From positions 161,750 through 225,749 of the forward strand of contig NZ_LODL01000021.1 of the NCBI RefSeq assembly GCF_001551835.1: a stretch of 64,000 bases of DNA, written 5' to 3'. Below, in pieces: positions 53,764 through 62,703 of the stretch. The position numbers and the translations under genes were made by a program. The notes under the pieces were generated by a model that was not told the origin of the DNA, did no database searches, and saw only the letters and a program-made list of their open reading frames with translations. The first letter of the stretch is position 1. The number at the start of each line of letters is the position of its first letter. This DNA comes from Dechloromonas denitrificans (GTDB lineage: Bacteria; Pseudomonadota; Gammaproteobacteria; Burkholderiales; Rhodocyclaceae).

Positions 53764-54645
53764 ATGTCCGCGCATGCGCCCGAGTTCGGCAAAGTCGTTG
53801 TTTTTGGCACCGGCCTGATTGGCGGTTCTTTTGCGCTAGCCCTCAAGGAAGCCGGTGCGGTGGAAGAGGTGGTCGGTTTCGGCCGGACGCCTGCTACCCT
53901 GCGTGCCGCTCAGCAACTCGGCGTAATCGACCGGGCCGGGATCAACCCGACGCACGAAATCGAGGAAGCCGACATCGTTCTGGTCGCCACGCCGGTGGCC
54001 CAGATGCCGGAGATTTTTGCGCGCATCGAACCTTACCTGGGGCCGAATACCATCGTCACCGATGGTGGTTCAACCAAAGGGGATGTCGTTGCCGCGGCAC
54101 GGGCCGCCTTTGGCGACAAGATCAGCCAGTTCGTGCCGGCCCACCCGATCGCCGGGGCGGAAAACAGTGGCCCGGCTGCGGCGCGTTGGGATCTGTATCA
54201 GGGCAAGAAAGTGGTTGTCACTCCTTTGCCTGAAAACAGCGACGATGCGCTCGATCACATCAAGCGCGCCTGGTCCCTCTGTGGCGCCGATATCTACGAA
54301 CTGGCGCCGGAAGCACACGACCGGGTATTTGCCGCAGTCAGCCACCTGCCGCACCTGCTGTCCTATGCCTTGGTGCACGACCTAGCGGTCCGCGAGGATG
54401 CCGACCTGTTCTTCACCTTCGCCGCCTCGGGGTTTCGCGATTTCACCCGCATCGCGGCCAGTCATCCGGAAATGTGGCGCGACATCTGTCTTGCCAACCG
54501 GGCGGCCCTGCTTGGTGAACTCGACAGTTACCGGGCGCAACTCGATGAACTGCGACTGGCCCTGGCGCAAAACGATGGCGAGCGGCTCGAAGAGGTGTTC
54601 GGTATCGCCCGCCAGGCGCGGCGAAGCTGGGCGGGCGACAACTGA
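53764..54645 (+). CDS. tyrA: Prephenate/arogenate dehydrogenase
   Basis: 293 residues. Rossmann NAD(P) motif VVVFGTGLIGGSFA at residues 11-24, TDGGSTKGDVV, FVPAHPIAGAENSG with the catalytic histidine, and the C-terminal helical dimer part. It leads from prephenate to tyrosine. It starts directly after hisC and its stop forms TGATG with the next gene. In related genomes aroA-cmk-rpsA commonly follow tyrA; here an exported DNA ligase gene follows instead. Confidence 0.96.
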   Translation: MSAHAPEFGKVVVFGTGLIGGSFALALKEAGAVEEVVGFGRTPATLRAAQQLGVIDRAGINPTHEIEEADIVLVATPVAQMPEIFARIEPYLGPNTIVTDGGSTKGDVVAAARAAFGDKISQFVPAHPIAGAENSGPAAARWDLYQGKKVVVTPLPENSDDALDHIKRAWSLCGADIYELAPEAHDRVFAAVSHLPHLLSYALVHDLAVREDADLFFTFAASGFRDFTRIAASHPEMWRDICLANRAALLGELDSYRAQLDELRLALAQNDGERLEEVFGIARQARRSWAGDN

Positions 54646-55484
54646 TGTCACGCCTGTTGCGTGCCTTGCTGCTCGGGCTCGCATTGGTCCAGCCGCTCTA
54701 TACATTTGCCGCGGAGCCGCCGGCTATCCTGCTGGGGCAAACCTACCGTGGGCAAGTTGACGTTTCCCATTATTTGATCAGCGAAAAACTGGATGGCGTC
54801 CGTGCGATATGGAATGGCACAACGCTCCGCTTTCGCAGTGGCAAGGAAATTCAAGCGCCACGCTGGTTTCTGGATGGGTTGCCCAAAGAGTCGCTCGATG
54901 GTGAGTTGTGGATGGGGCGGGGCAGTTTCGAACGTCTTTCCGGTGCCGTTCGCCGCGACTCACCGGATGACGCAGGATGGCGGCAAGTTCGCTACATGAT
55001 TTTTGAACTCCCTGGCGCTGCTGGTAGCTTCAGGGAGCGTGCCGAAGCCATTCGGCAAATAATTCGCCAGGCCAGTGTCCCATGGCTGCGTGAAATTGAG
55101 CAGTTTTCAGTAGTCGACCGCAGCGCTTTGCAAACACACTTCAGTAAGGTCGTTAAGGCCGGCGGCGAAGGCTTGATACTGCACCATGCCGACGCCGAGT
55201 ACCAGACCGGACGTAGCGACGTGCTCCTCAAAATGAAACCCTGGGATGATGCCGAGGCGGAGGTGGTTGGCTACAAACCTGGCAAGGGAAAGTATGTCGG
55301 TGCCTTGGGGGCTCTGCGAGTACGGATGCCGGATGGTAAGGAGTTTTATCTGGGTTCAGGGTTTACCGATGAACAACGCCGTAATCCGCCTGAGATTGGT
55401 ACGGTGGTGACTTATGGTCATCGGGAGTTTACGGCAAATGGGCTGCCCCGGTTTGCGACTTTTTTGCGTGTTCGTGGGGAGTGA
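54645..55484 (+). CDS. ligE: Exported ATP-dependent DNA ligase (LigE-type)
   Basis: 279 residues. Residues 1-22 form a signal peptide (MSRLLRALLLGLALVQPLYT, then FAAEPP), so the enzyme should be periplasmic. The ligase core has motif I SEKLDGVRA with the nucleotidyl-lysine, SLDGELWMGRG (motif III), GGEGLILH (motif IV) and LLKMKPW (motif V), then a short OB-fold. This minimal two-domain form with a signal peptide is known as Lig E and is linked to DNA uptake. The gene is visibly less GC-rich than its neighbours, mainly in the second half. It overlaps the tyrA stop by one base. Confidence 0.92.
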   Translation: MSRLLRALLLGLALVQPLYTFAAEPPAILLGQTYRGQVDVSHYLISEKLDGVRAIWNGTTLRFRSGKEIQAPRWFLDGLPKESLDGELWMGRGSFERLSGAVRRDSPDDAGWRQVRYMIFELPGAAGSFRERAEAIRQIIRQASVPWLREIEQFSVVDRSALQTHFSKVVKAGGEGLILHHADAEYQTGRSDVLLKMKPWDDAEAEVVGYKPGKGKYVGALGALRVRMPDGKEFYLGSGFTDEQRRNPPEIGTVVTYGHREFTANGLPRFATFLRVRGE

Positions 55485-55612
55485 TTTTCAGGGGAATCAG
55501 CCCGATAAATTCATCAAGGATCGCATTGGCATGAGGTTCTATGACTAAAGCTAGACTGGGACAAATTGGTGCAATGCGATAGAATTAATGTTTTCGCCAA
55601 AAATTAACTGAA
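55485..55612. other. Spacer before the polysaccharide cluster
   Basis: 128 bases, AT-rich compared with the rest of the window. A TAGAAT -10-like element is at 55580-55585, but no matching -35 is seen. No JUMPstart/ops element was found. It is the likely promoter region for manC and the cluster. Confidence 0.4.
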
Positions 55613-57043
55613 ATGCTTATTCCTGTTATTTTATCCGGTGGTGCTGGTACGCGACTGTGGCCGGTTTCTCGTGAAGGGCATCCAAAGCCTTTCATGAAGC
55701 TGGCCGATGGTCAGAGCCTGCTGCTCAAGACCTATCTGCGGGCCGCTGGTGTTGCACAGGTTGGCGAGATGCTCACGGTTACCAATCGCGACTATTTCTT
55801 CATGAGCAAGGATGAGTTGGCCAACGCCAAACTGGGCGAGAACCTGCCGGGGGTCTTCATGCTCGAACCGGTCGGCCGCAACACTGCACCGGCGGTGGCC
55901 ATGGCTGCGCTGCATATTGCGGAAAAGTACGGTCGCGATGCCCGCTTGCTCGTTCTGGCGGCCGATCACCTGATTCAGGATCAGCCGGCTTTTGCCAAGG
56001 CAGTAGTCGATGCCACCAGTCTTGCCGCCGATGACTACCTGGTGACCTTTGGCATCGTCCCCGATGCGCCCGAAACCGGCTTTGGCTACATTGAAGCGGG
56101 CGAAGCGGTCGGTGCAGGCAAGGCGGTTAAGCGCTTTGTCGAAAAGCCTTCGCTGGACAAGGCGCGTAGTTATCTTGAGGCTGGCAACTTCCTGTGGAAC
56201 TCAGGGATGTTCTGTTTCAAGGCGGGTACCGTACTCGATGAGCTTGCAGTCCACGCGCCGGACGTTCTTAAGGCATGCGAGGCCTGCTGGGCGGCGATGA
56301 AGGAATGCGGTTCGCGGATCGACGCCATGCTCGAAATCCCTGCCGAAGCTTTTGGCGAAGTGCCCGATATCTCGGTCGATTACGCCATCATGGAGCGTTC
56401 GAGCAAGGTCGCCGTCGTCCCGGCGGATATCGGCTGGAGCGACATCGGCTCCTGGAACGCGATACGCGATCTGGCTGTGCCGGATGCCGACAGCAACCGG
56501 GCGGTCGGCGACGCTATTTTTGTCGATACCCGCAATACTTACGTGCAGAGCGAGGACCGTCTGGTTGCCGCGGTTGGTATCGACAACCTGATGATCATCG
56601 ATACGCCCGATGCCCTGCTCGTTGCCCATCCCGACAAGGCGCAGGAGGTCAAGCAGGTGGTCGCTCGACTCAAGCAGCGCGACCACGATGCCTACAAGCT
56701 GCATCGCACGGTGGCTCGCCCTTGGGGTACCTATACGGTGCTGGAAGAGGGACCGCGATTCAAGATCAAGCGCATCGAAGTCAAGCCCGGCGGTAGTCTT
56801 AGCTTGCAGATGCACCACCACCGTAGCGAGCACTGGGTCGTCGTCAGTGGCATGGCCAAAGTGGTGAATGGGGACCGGGAAATTTTCGTCGGCACCAACC
56901 AGTCCACCTATATTCCGGCCGGCCACAAGCACCGACTGGAAAACCCCGGGGTGATGGACCTCGTCATGATCGAAGTGCAGAGCGGCGAATATCTGGGCGA
57001 GGACGACATCGTTCGCTTCCAGGATGTTTACGGGCGCTGTTGA
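55613..57043 (+). CDS. manC: Mannose-1-phosphate guanylyltransferase/mannose-6-phosphate isomerase
   Basis: 476 residues, the size of bifunctional type II enzymes (AlgA/ManC/CpsB). The N-terminal part has the pyrophosphorylase signature ILSGGAGTRLWPVSRE and FVEKPSLD; the C-terminal cupin has GGSLSLQMHHHRSEHWVVV and TNQSTYIPAGHKHRLEN, the isomerase metal site. It supplies GDP-mannose for surface sugars. It opens the cluster, and the exporter gene starts 14 bp after it. Confidence 0.96.
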   Translation: MLIPVILSGGAGTRLWPVSREGHPKPFMKLADGQSLLLKTYLRAAGVAQVGEMLTVTNRDYFFMSKDELANAKLGENLPGVFMLEPVGRNTAPAVAMAALHIAEKYGRDARLLVLAADHLIQDQPAFAKAVVDATSLAADDYLVTFGIVPDAPETGFGYIEAGEAVGAGKAVKRFVEKPSLDKARSYLEAGNFLWNSGMFCFKAGTVLDELAVHAPDVLKACEACWAAMKECGSRIDAMLEIPAEAFGEVPDISVDYAIMERSSKVAVVPADIGWSDIGSWNAIRDLAVPDADSNRAVGDAIFVDTRNTYVQSEDRLVAAVGIDNLMIIDTPDALLVAHPDKAQEVKQVVARLKQRDHDAYKLHRTVARPWGTYTVLEEGPRFKIKRIEVKPGGSLSLQMHHHRSEHWVVVSGMAKVVNGDREIFVGTNQSTYIPAGHKHRLENPGVMDLVMIEVQSGEYLGEDDIVRFQDVYGRC

Positions 57044-57057
57044 TTCAGTCCGCGACT

Positions 57058-57897
57058 ATGAGTACCGAAAATTTTCCGATTCAAGCTACTGTTTCGTCGG
57101 CTCGACAGTTGTGGCACGAGCACGACGGAGGTAGCGATATCTCCGTCGGATTGTTAGCTTCACATGTATGGCTGGCGCTCGGCTGGCACGACATTCGACA
57201 GCGCTACCGTCGCTCGGTGCTGGGGCCTTTCTGGTTTACGCTGAGCACGCTCATCATGGTCGCGGTCCTCGGGATACTCTATTCCACGTTGCTGGGGCAA
57301 GAGATCACCACTTATTTGCCGTATCTGGGCATTGGGTTGGTTGTTTGGCAGTATTTGAGCGCTTGCGTCAACGAGGGGAGCACAGCATTCATTGGCTCGG
57401 CCTATCTCATTAAGCAGATCCGCATGCCATTGACGGTACACGTAAGTCGTATTGTCTGGCGTAATTTTGTGATTTTGCTGCACAGTCTGCCTGTCGTCGT
57501 GGTGTTTATGTTCATCTTTGGGCACGTGCCGGGGCCGGAATTCCTGTTGGTAGTGCCGGGCTTGGTGCTGCTGTTACTTAACGGAGTCTGGATTGGTGTA
57601 GTGCTCGGAACGCTCTGTGCCCGCTATCGTGATGTCCTGCCCATCGTCGGTAACCTTATTCAGATTGTGTTCTTCTTTACGCCGATCATGTGGACGAAAG
57701 ATCTGCTCAAGGACCGGGCTTGGGTCGCCGAACTCAATCCGTTTCACCACATGATCGATATCGTCAGGGGGCCGATTATCGGAAGCACAGTTGCGCCGGA
57801 GTCGTGGCTTTGGTCTGTCGGCATCTTGGTCGTTGGATTTCTTGCGGCTCAGTATCTGATGCAGCGTTGCCGCAATCGCGTTCCCTATTGGGTCTGA
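57058..57897 (+). CDS. ABC-2 type polysaccharide export permease (Wzm/KpsM-like)
   Basis: 279 residues from the ATG at 57058; an upstream TTG overlapping the manC stop is less likely. Six membrane spans after a cytoplasmic N-terminus with WHDIRQRYRRSVLGPFWFTLS, the family's amphipathic entry helix. It is the channel of an ABC exporter for O-antigen, capsule or teichoic-acid-type glycans. The ATPase gene starts 3 bp later. Confidence 0.93.
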   Translation: MSTENFPIQATVSSARQLWHEHDGGSDISVGLLASHVWLALGWHDIRQRYRRSVLGPFWFTLSTLIMVAVLGILYSTLLGQEITTYLPYLGIGLVVWQYLSACVNEGSTAFIGSAYLIKQIRMPLTVHVSRIVWRNFVILLHSLPVVVVFMFIFGHVPGPEFLLVVPGLVLLLLNGVWIGVVLGTLCARYRDVLPIVGNLIQIVFFFTPIMWTKDLLKDRAWVAELNPFHHMIDIVRGPIIGSTVAPESWLWSVGILVVGFLAAQYLMQRCRNRVPYWV

Positions 57898-57900
57898 TAC

Positions 57901-58632
57901 ATGGAAGCATTCATTCGCGCCCGCGACCTGTCGGTCGATTTTCCCATTTACGACAATTCACACCGCTCCTTCAAGAAAAAGGTTCTCAACCTCACGACCG
58001 GCGGACGGATCGGTAGCGATGCGGGCAAACATCCGGTAGTCAGCGCGCTGGCTGAGCTTAACTTCGATTTCAGCCATGGGGATCGGGTTGGCCTGGTTGG
58101 GCATAACGGCTCCGGGAAGACCACGCTGCTTCGCGTCCTATCTGGCGTTTACGCTCCAGTTCGAGGCCAGCTTTCGGTTCGCGGCAAGATCGCTTCGCTG
58201 CTCGATGTTTCAATGGGGCTCGATCCCGATGCCACGGGCTTCGAGAATATCTACCTGCGTGGCATCATGGATGGGCTCAAGCCGGCATTGATACGGAGCA
58301 AGATCGACGAAATTGCAGATTTCACCGATCTCGGAGAGTACCTCAACCTGCCGGTGAGGACTTATTCGAGCGGCATGATGCTCCGTCTCGCCTTTGCTAT
58401 CTCGACCAGCGTCGAGGCAGACATCCTGATCATGGATGAATGGTTGAGCGTCGGCGACGCCGAATTCAGCGCAAAGGCCGCGGCACGCCTCGATGTTCTT
58501 GTAGGAAACGCCGCCATTCTTGTTATTGCTTCACACAATCCGGCCCTCATCGCTCGAATCTGTACCCGTAAGATCCACCTGGAGCACGGCCGCGTCCTGT
58601 CTGATGAGCCAGTAGTACCGGAAGTCCAATGA
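57901..58632 (+). CDS. ABC-type polysaccharide export ATPase (Wzt/KpsT-like)
   Basis: 243 residues. Walker A VGHNGSGKTTLLRVLS, signature YSSGMMLRLAFAIS, Walker B ILIMDEWLSVGD and an H-loop in VIASHNPA. It stops soon after the nucleotide-binding domain and lacks the C-terminal carbohydrate-binding domain that Wzt proteins for capped O-antigens have, so the exported glycan is probably not recognised by a terminal cap here. It pairs with the permease just upstream and overlaps the next gene by 4 bp. Confidence 0.94.
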   Translation: MEAFIRARDLSVDFPIYDNSHRSFKKKVLNLTTGGRIGSDAGKHPVVSALAELNFDFSHGDRVGLVGHNGSGKTTLLRVLSGVYAPVRGQLSVRGKIASLLDVSMGLDPDATGFENIYLRGIMDGLKPALIRSKIDEIADFTDLGEYLNLPVRTYSSGMMLRLAFAISTSVEADILIMDEWLSVGDAEFSAKAAARLDVLVGNAAILVIASHNPALIARICTRKIHLEHGRVLSDEPVVPEVQ

Positions 58633-60002
58633 TCAGGGCGAACCATCCAGCGCTCCGCGTTGGCGAGGCGGTGTTCGCCCGCCAGCCATTCCGTCTGATT
58701 AAGGGGCTGGTTAGCGCCTACCTCGCTTATCCCGTCGCAGAGCGTCGTGAGATGCGGCTGATCCGTCCGAAGCTTGCCGAATTGCGCCGACATTACCGGA
58801 TGACCTTCCCGGAGCGGCTAAGTATGGCCCGCGAGCGCCTTGCCGATACCCTGTGCTTTGCCCAGTCTTCTGTGCCCTATTATCGCGATCTTTTTGCCGC
58901 CAGCGGGTTCGACCCCGAGCGGGTGCGGAGGGATACGGGCTACCTCGGCGACCTCCCTTACCTGACCAAGGACATCATCCGGGAGCAGGGCGAACGCCTG
59001 CTTTCGCGACCCCTTGCGGAGCTTCGCCATCATGCCTGCAAGACGGGCGGTTCCACCGGCGTTTCTACCGTCATCTACTACGATCAGGAAGCAGCCGACT
59101 ACTCGGCTGCCGTAACCTTGTACGCCCGCGAGCGCATCGGCAAGAAAAAATACAAGCCTGAGCTTCATTTCGCCTGCCGCTTCCCCGATCCGGACGTGCC
59201 CGAGTGGCCGACCCGCGAAGACTGGAAGTGCTTCGCGATGAACCGTAGCAACATTTTCTTTGACCGCATAGACGATGTGGGCCTCGAGGAGATTTGGCGA
59301 AAATTGAAACGCCGTCGCCCTTACCTGGTGCATGAGCATCCCTCGACCATCTATGCGCTCGCCTGCTACATCGAGCAACGCTATGGCAGCGGCAAGGCCT
59401 TCGATGTTTTCGAATCGAGCGGCGAACTCTTGCAGCCCTACATGCGCGAGAAAATTGCCAAAGCCTTGCGTTGCCGTGTCGTCGACCGCTACGGCCTCGC
59501 CGAACTGGGGGTCATGGCCTACGAACTCGATGGTGACTCGGGCGGGCTGCAGGCCCTCGACTCGGAAGGCTGGCCCGAGAGTCGCGAAATTGAAGACGGC
59601 CACGAACTCGTCTTCACCGGTTTTCGTAATCGCCTGATGCCGCTGATCCGCTACGCGACTGGCGACCGGGCCCGTGTGTCACAGGCTGACAACGCCTTCC
59701 TGCTGACTGATGTCGTCGGACGCATCCATGATGTCGTGCCGATCAACGGTGTTGCCCACGCGACGCACCACATCATGGACATGCTCGATCACCGGGTGGG
59801 CGGCATCCAGGAGTTCCAGATCGACCTGCGCACCGCCCATCCAGTCTTGCGCATCGTTCCGGAACCCCATGCCGACCCGGGCCATATCTCGGCACGCATC
59901 GAAACCTTCTGGCCTGGAGCCTTCCTCATTGAATACGTCGGCCACGATGCGCTCGTCCGCGTCGGTCATCGCGCCAAGTTCCGCCATGTGGTGACCGCAT
60001 GA
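58629..60002 (+). CDS. CapK/PaaK-like adenylate-forming protein
   Basis: 457 residues. Related to phenylacetate-CoA ligases and CapK proteins found in capsule and exopolysaccharide clusters. The nucleotide loop reads CKTGGSTGVST, followed by VVDRYGLAELGVM and RYATGDRA, motifs of the adenylate-forming family. In polysaccharide clusters such proteins have been proposed to activate or transfer acyl or amino-acid groups to glycans; the actual substrate is unknown. It overlaps both neighbours in ATGA arrangements. Confidence 0.85.
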   Translation: MIRANHPALRVGEAVFARQPFRLIKGLVSAYLAYPVAERREMRLIRPKLAELRRHYRMTFPERLSMARERLADTLCFAQSSVPYYRDLFAASGFDPERVRRDTGYLGDLPYLTKDIIREQGERLLSRPLAELRHHACKTGGSTGVSTVIYYDQEAADYSAAVTLYARERIGKKKYKPELHFACRFPDPDVPEWPTREDWKCFAMNRSNIFFDRIDDVGLEEIWRKLKRRRPYLVHEHPSTIYALACYIEQRYGSGKAFDVFESSGELLQPYMREKIAKALRCRVVDRYGLAELGVMAYELDGDSGGLQALDSEGWPESREIEDGHELVFTGFRNRLMPLIRYATGDRARVSQADNAFLLTDVVGRIHDVVPINGVAHATHHIMDMLDHRVGGIQEFQIDLRTAHPVLRIVPEPHADPGHISARIETFWPGAFLIEYVGHDALVRVGHRAKFRHVVTA

Positions 60003-61576
60003 TCGAACTACTCGCCGCAAGCGTCGCCCTGGATGCAGCAGGACTTGTTCTCGCCGCGCTCAGGCGTTCGGTCAGCACAACGCAGGCGCGCCGGATTTCC
60101 GGCGCTTTATCGGCGTCAACGGCAGCAGGCATCATCGTTGCCATCGAACCGGACGAAGAAGCCTCGCAACGCTTGCTGGCGTGGATGGCGCACGGCCCCT
60201 GTAAGCTGATCTTGCTCGGGCGCCTTTCGCCCACGCTGGTTGCCCATCTCGGTCTGCGCCATACCGACTGGCCTGGTGATTCAGCTTCGTGGAGCCGCAG
60301 TCCGCCCGCGCCGACCTATGCCTCTGCACAAAGCATGGGTGCCATTCGCTACACGCCAGTGGCTGGGCAGTTCGGCGCTGACCAGTGGCAGCGTCCGCTG
60401 GAGCGCTTCGATTTCACCGACGAGTGGAACAACCTCGGGTTTGGCGCCGTTCGTGCCGACGAGCCCTTCTGGTCGCTCTCCATGCCGGTACGCGCCGCCA
60501 CGGAGAGAACGCTTGCTGAAGTCGCCATTGACGGCCTGCCGGTACTTGCCTATTGCGCACTAGTCGATCAGGGTGAATCCAGCATCCTCTGGTTCAACCG
60601 CCAAGTTGGACCGATCGACTCCTTCGAGTGGCGCCTCGTGGAGCGCTTTCTTTCCTCCTGGCGATATGGCGAATTGCCCTGCCAGCCGGTATTGCAGGAG
60701 ATCCCGTGGGGGCATGAGGCCGCCGTCACCATGCGGCTCGACTGCGACGAAGACGTCGAGTCTGCGCGCCCCTTGCGCGGGGCCTATCACGCGATGGGTA
60801 TTCCCTTCTCGCTGGCAGTGCATACCACTAATCTCGACGACCCGTGCCACCACGGCATCCTGCGCGAAATGGCCTTGGCTGGGGAAAGTATCCTCTCGCA
60901 TACCGCGACCCATGCGCCAAACTGGGGCGGCAGCTATGAAGCCGCCCTGCGCGAAGCACGCGAATCGGCCAGCCGCCTGCAGGCTGTTACCGGACAATCC
61001 GTGCGCTATGCAGTCTCGCCCTTTCATCAATCCCCACCCTATGCCCTGGCCGCACTGGTCGATGCAGGTTATTACGGGTGCATCGGTGGCATCATCCGCA
61101 ATGACCCCGAGTTCCTGATCGCCCGTGGCGGGGCACTCGCCGACCTGCCCGCGGGTTTCATCGGCCACAGCCAGCAACACATGCTGCATGGCGATTGCCT
61201 GCTGGCCGAAGGCGATCCGCTCGCGGTGTTCAAGCAGGCATTCGACCGCGCCTGCGAAACCCGTACGCTTTTCGGCTACCTCGACCACCCGTTCTCGGCA
61301 CGCTATCAGTACGGCTGGCCGGACGAAACCACGAGAATCGCCGCGCATCGCGCCCTGGTCGATTACATCCGCATCAAGGCACCCGGCACCCTGTTCCTCT
61401 CGGAAAACGACGCCCTCGATTTTCTGCTCGCCAAATCCGAATGGCAGGTGGTGCAGCACGACGAGTATTTTGAGCTGCAGCCGCCGTCAACCGCAAAAGC
61501 ATTCAGCCCGCTGCTGCCCACCATCGAATATGCCGGCAAGCAATTCGAAGCCGTGGCCGGGAGATTGCCGGCATGA
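59999..61576 (+). CDS. Polysaccharide-deacetylase-like protein with unknown N-terminal domain
   Basis: 525 residues. The C-terminal half is NodB-like: the metal-binding Asp pair in MRLDCDED (D248, D250), His pair in LSHTATH (H301, H305), then LIARGGALADLP. The first 240 residues have no family I recognise. There is no signal peptide, so the enzyme is likely cytoplasmic or acts on lipid-linked glycan at the membrane's inner face. It overlaps capK-like and wecB genes by 4 bp each. Confidence 0.8.
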   Translation: MIELLAASVALDAAGLVLAALRRSVSTTQARRISGALSASTAAGIIVAIEPDEEASQRLLAWMAHGPCKLILLGRLSPTLVAHLGLRHTDWPGDSASWSRSPPAPTYASAQSMGAIRYTPVAGQFGADQWQRPLERFDFTDEWNNLGFGAVRADEPFWSLSMPVRAATERTLAEVAIDGLPVLAYCALVDQGESSILWFNRQVGPIDSFEWRLVERFLSSWRYGELPCQPVLQEIPWGHEAAVTMRLDCDEDVESARPLRGAYHAMGIPFSLAVHTTNLDDPCHHGILREMALAGESILSHTATHAPNWGGSYEAALREARESASRLQAVTGQSVRYAVSPFHQSPPYALAALVDAGYYGCIGGIIRNDPEFLIARGGALADLPAGFIGHSQQHMLHGDCLLAEGDPLAVFKQAFDRACETRTLFGYLDHPFSARYQYGWPDETTRIAAHRALVDYIRIKAPGTLFLSENDALDFLLAKSEWQVVQHDEYFELQPPSTAKAFSPLLPTIEYAGKQFEAVAGRLPA

Positions 61577-62703
61577 AGGTGATGGTCGTCGTCGGCACCC
61601 GTCCCGAAGTGATTAAGATGGCGCCGGTCATCAATGCGCTGCGCGCGGCTTTGCTCGATACGGTGGTTTGCGCCAGCGGCCAGCACCGCGAAATGCTGGC
61701 CCAGGCGCTTGATGTGTTCTCGATCAAGCCCGACATTTCGCTGGATGCAATGCGCCCGGGGCAAACCCTCAACAGCCTCGCCGCCCGCCTGCTGGCCGAT
61801 CTCGACACCATTCTGGCCGAGCAGACGCCCGATTGGGTTTTGGTGCAAGGGGATACCACCACCGCCTTCTGCGCCGGGCTCGCCGCCTTCCATCGTGACA
61901 TCCGCGTTGGCCATGTCGAAGCCGGGCTGCGCACCGGTGACCTGGCCAGCCCGTTCCCCGAAGAAGCCAACCGCAGCCTGCTGGCAAGGATCGCTACCCG
62001 CCATTTCGCACCGACCATCGCGGCCCGCCAGGCACTGCTGAATGAAGGTATTCCGGTGGAGGCTATCGATGTGACCGGCAACACAGTTGTCGATGCCCTG
62101 TACATGGCACAACGCATCATGGCCGTAGCACAGGCTGCCCCGGCGCTTGCCGACGTAATCCATGCCGCTGCCGGAAGGCCGCTGGTGCTGATTACCTGCC
62201 ATCGCCGCGAGAACTTCGGTGGCGTGCTCGAAGGTATCTGCCATCTGTTGAAGCGATTAGCCATGCGCTACCCGGACTTTTACTGGGTCTTCCCGGTGCA
62301 CCTCAACCCGAATGTTCGCGAACCGGTGGGGCGCATTCTCGGCAACGTATCCAACCTGAGTCTGATCGAACCCGTCGACTACCTGACCAGCCTCGCGTTG
62401 ATCTCCCGCGCTGCGCTCGTCATCAGCGATTCCGGAGGCATCCAGGAAGAGGCGCCGAGTTTTGGTGTGCCGGTTGTCGTCATGCGCAGCCATACCGAGC
62501 GGCGCGAGGGCGTTGAAGCTGGCTTCGCAACTCTTGCCGGGCAGTCGGCGGAGCGCATTGATGCCGCAGTCATGGGCTGGCTCGATCATCCGGAACGAAG
62601 AGATGAGTTGAAGAATCGCCCCAACCCTTACGGTGACGGCCAAGCTGCAGCACGCATTGCGGCCATTCTTGCCAGCGATACGGTTCATGAATTCAATGGT
62701 TGA
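61573..62703 (+). CDS. wecB: UDP-N-acetylglucosamine 2-epimerase
   Basis: 376 residues, normal size. Starts MKVMVVVGTRPEVIKMAPV, and has SGQHREML, VQGDTTTAF, VGHVEAGLRTGD, PFPEEANR, HRRENFGGVLEGIC, FPVHLNPNV and SDSGGIQEEAPSFGVPVVVMR, all typical of WecB. It makes UDP-ManNAc, an amino-sugar donor for surface glycans. Start overlaps the deacetylase stop. Confidence 0.96.
   Translation: MKVMVVVGTRPEVIKMAPVINALRAALLDTVVCASGQHREMLAQALDVFSIKPDISLDAMRPGQTLNSLAARLLADLDTILAEQTPDWVLVQGDTTTAFCAGLAAFHRDIRVGHVEAGLRTGDLASPFPEEANRSLLARIATRHFAPTIAARQALLNEGIPVEAIDVTGNTVVDALYMAQRIMAVAQAAPALADVIHAAAGRPLVLITCHRRENFGGVLEGICHLLKRLAMRYPDFYWVFPVHLNPNVREPVGRILGNVSNLSLIEPVDYLTSLALISRAALVISDSGGIQEEAPSFGVPVVVMRSHTERREGVEAGFATLAGQSAERIDAAVMGWLDHPERRDELKNRPNPYGDGQAAARIAAILASDTVHEFNG

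Noticed and set aside
51364-53775. 803-codon open frame opposite pheA and hisC
   Set aside because: Covers parts of three certain genes in the wrong strand; no family motif.
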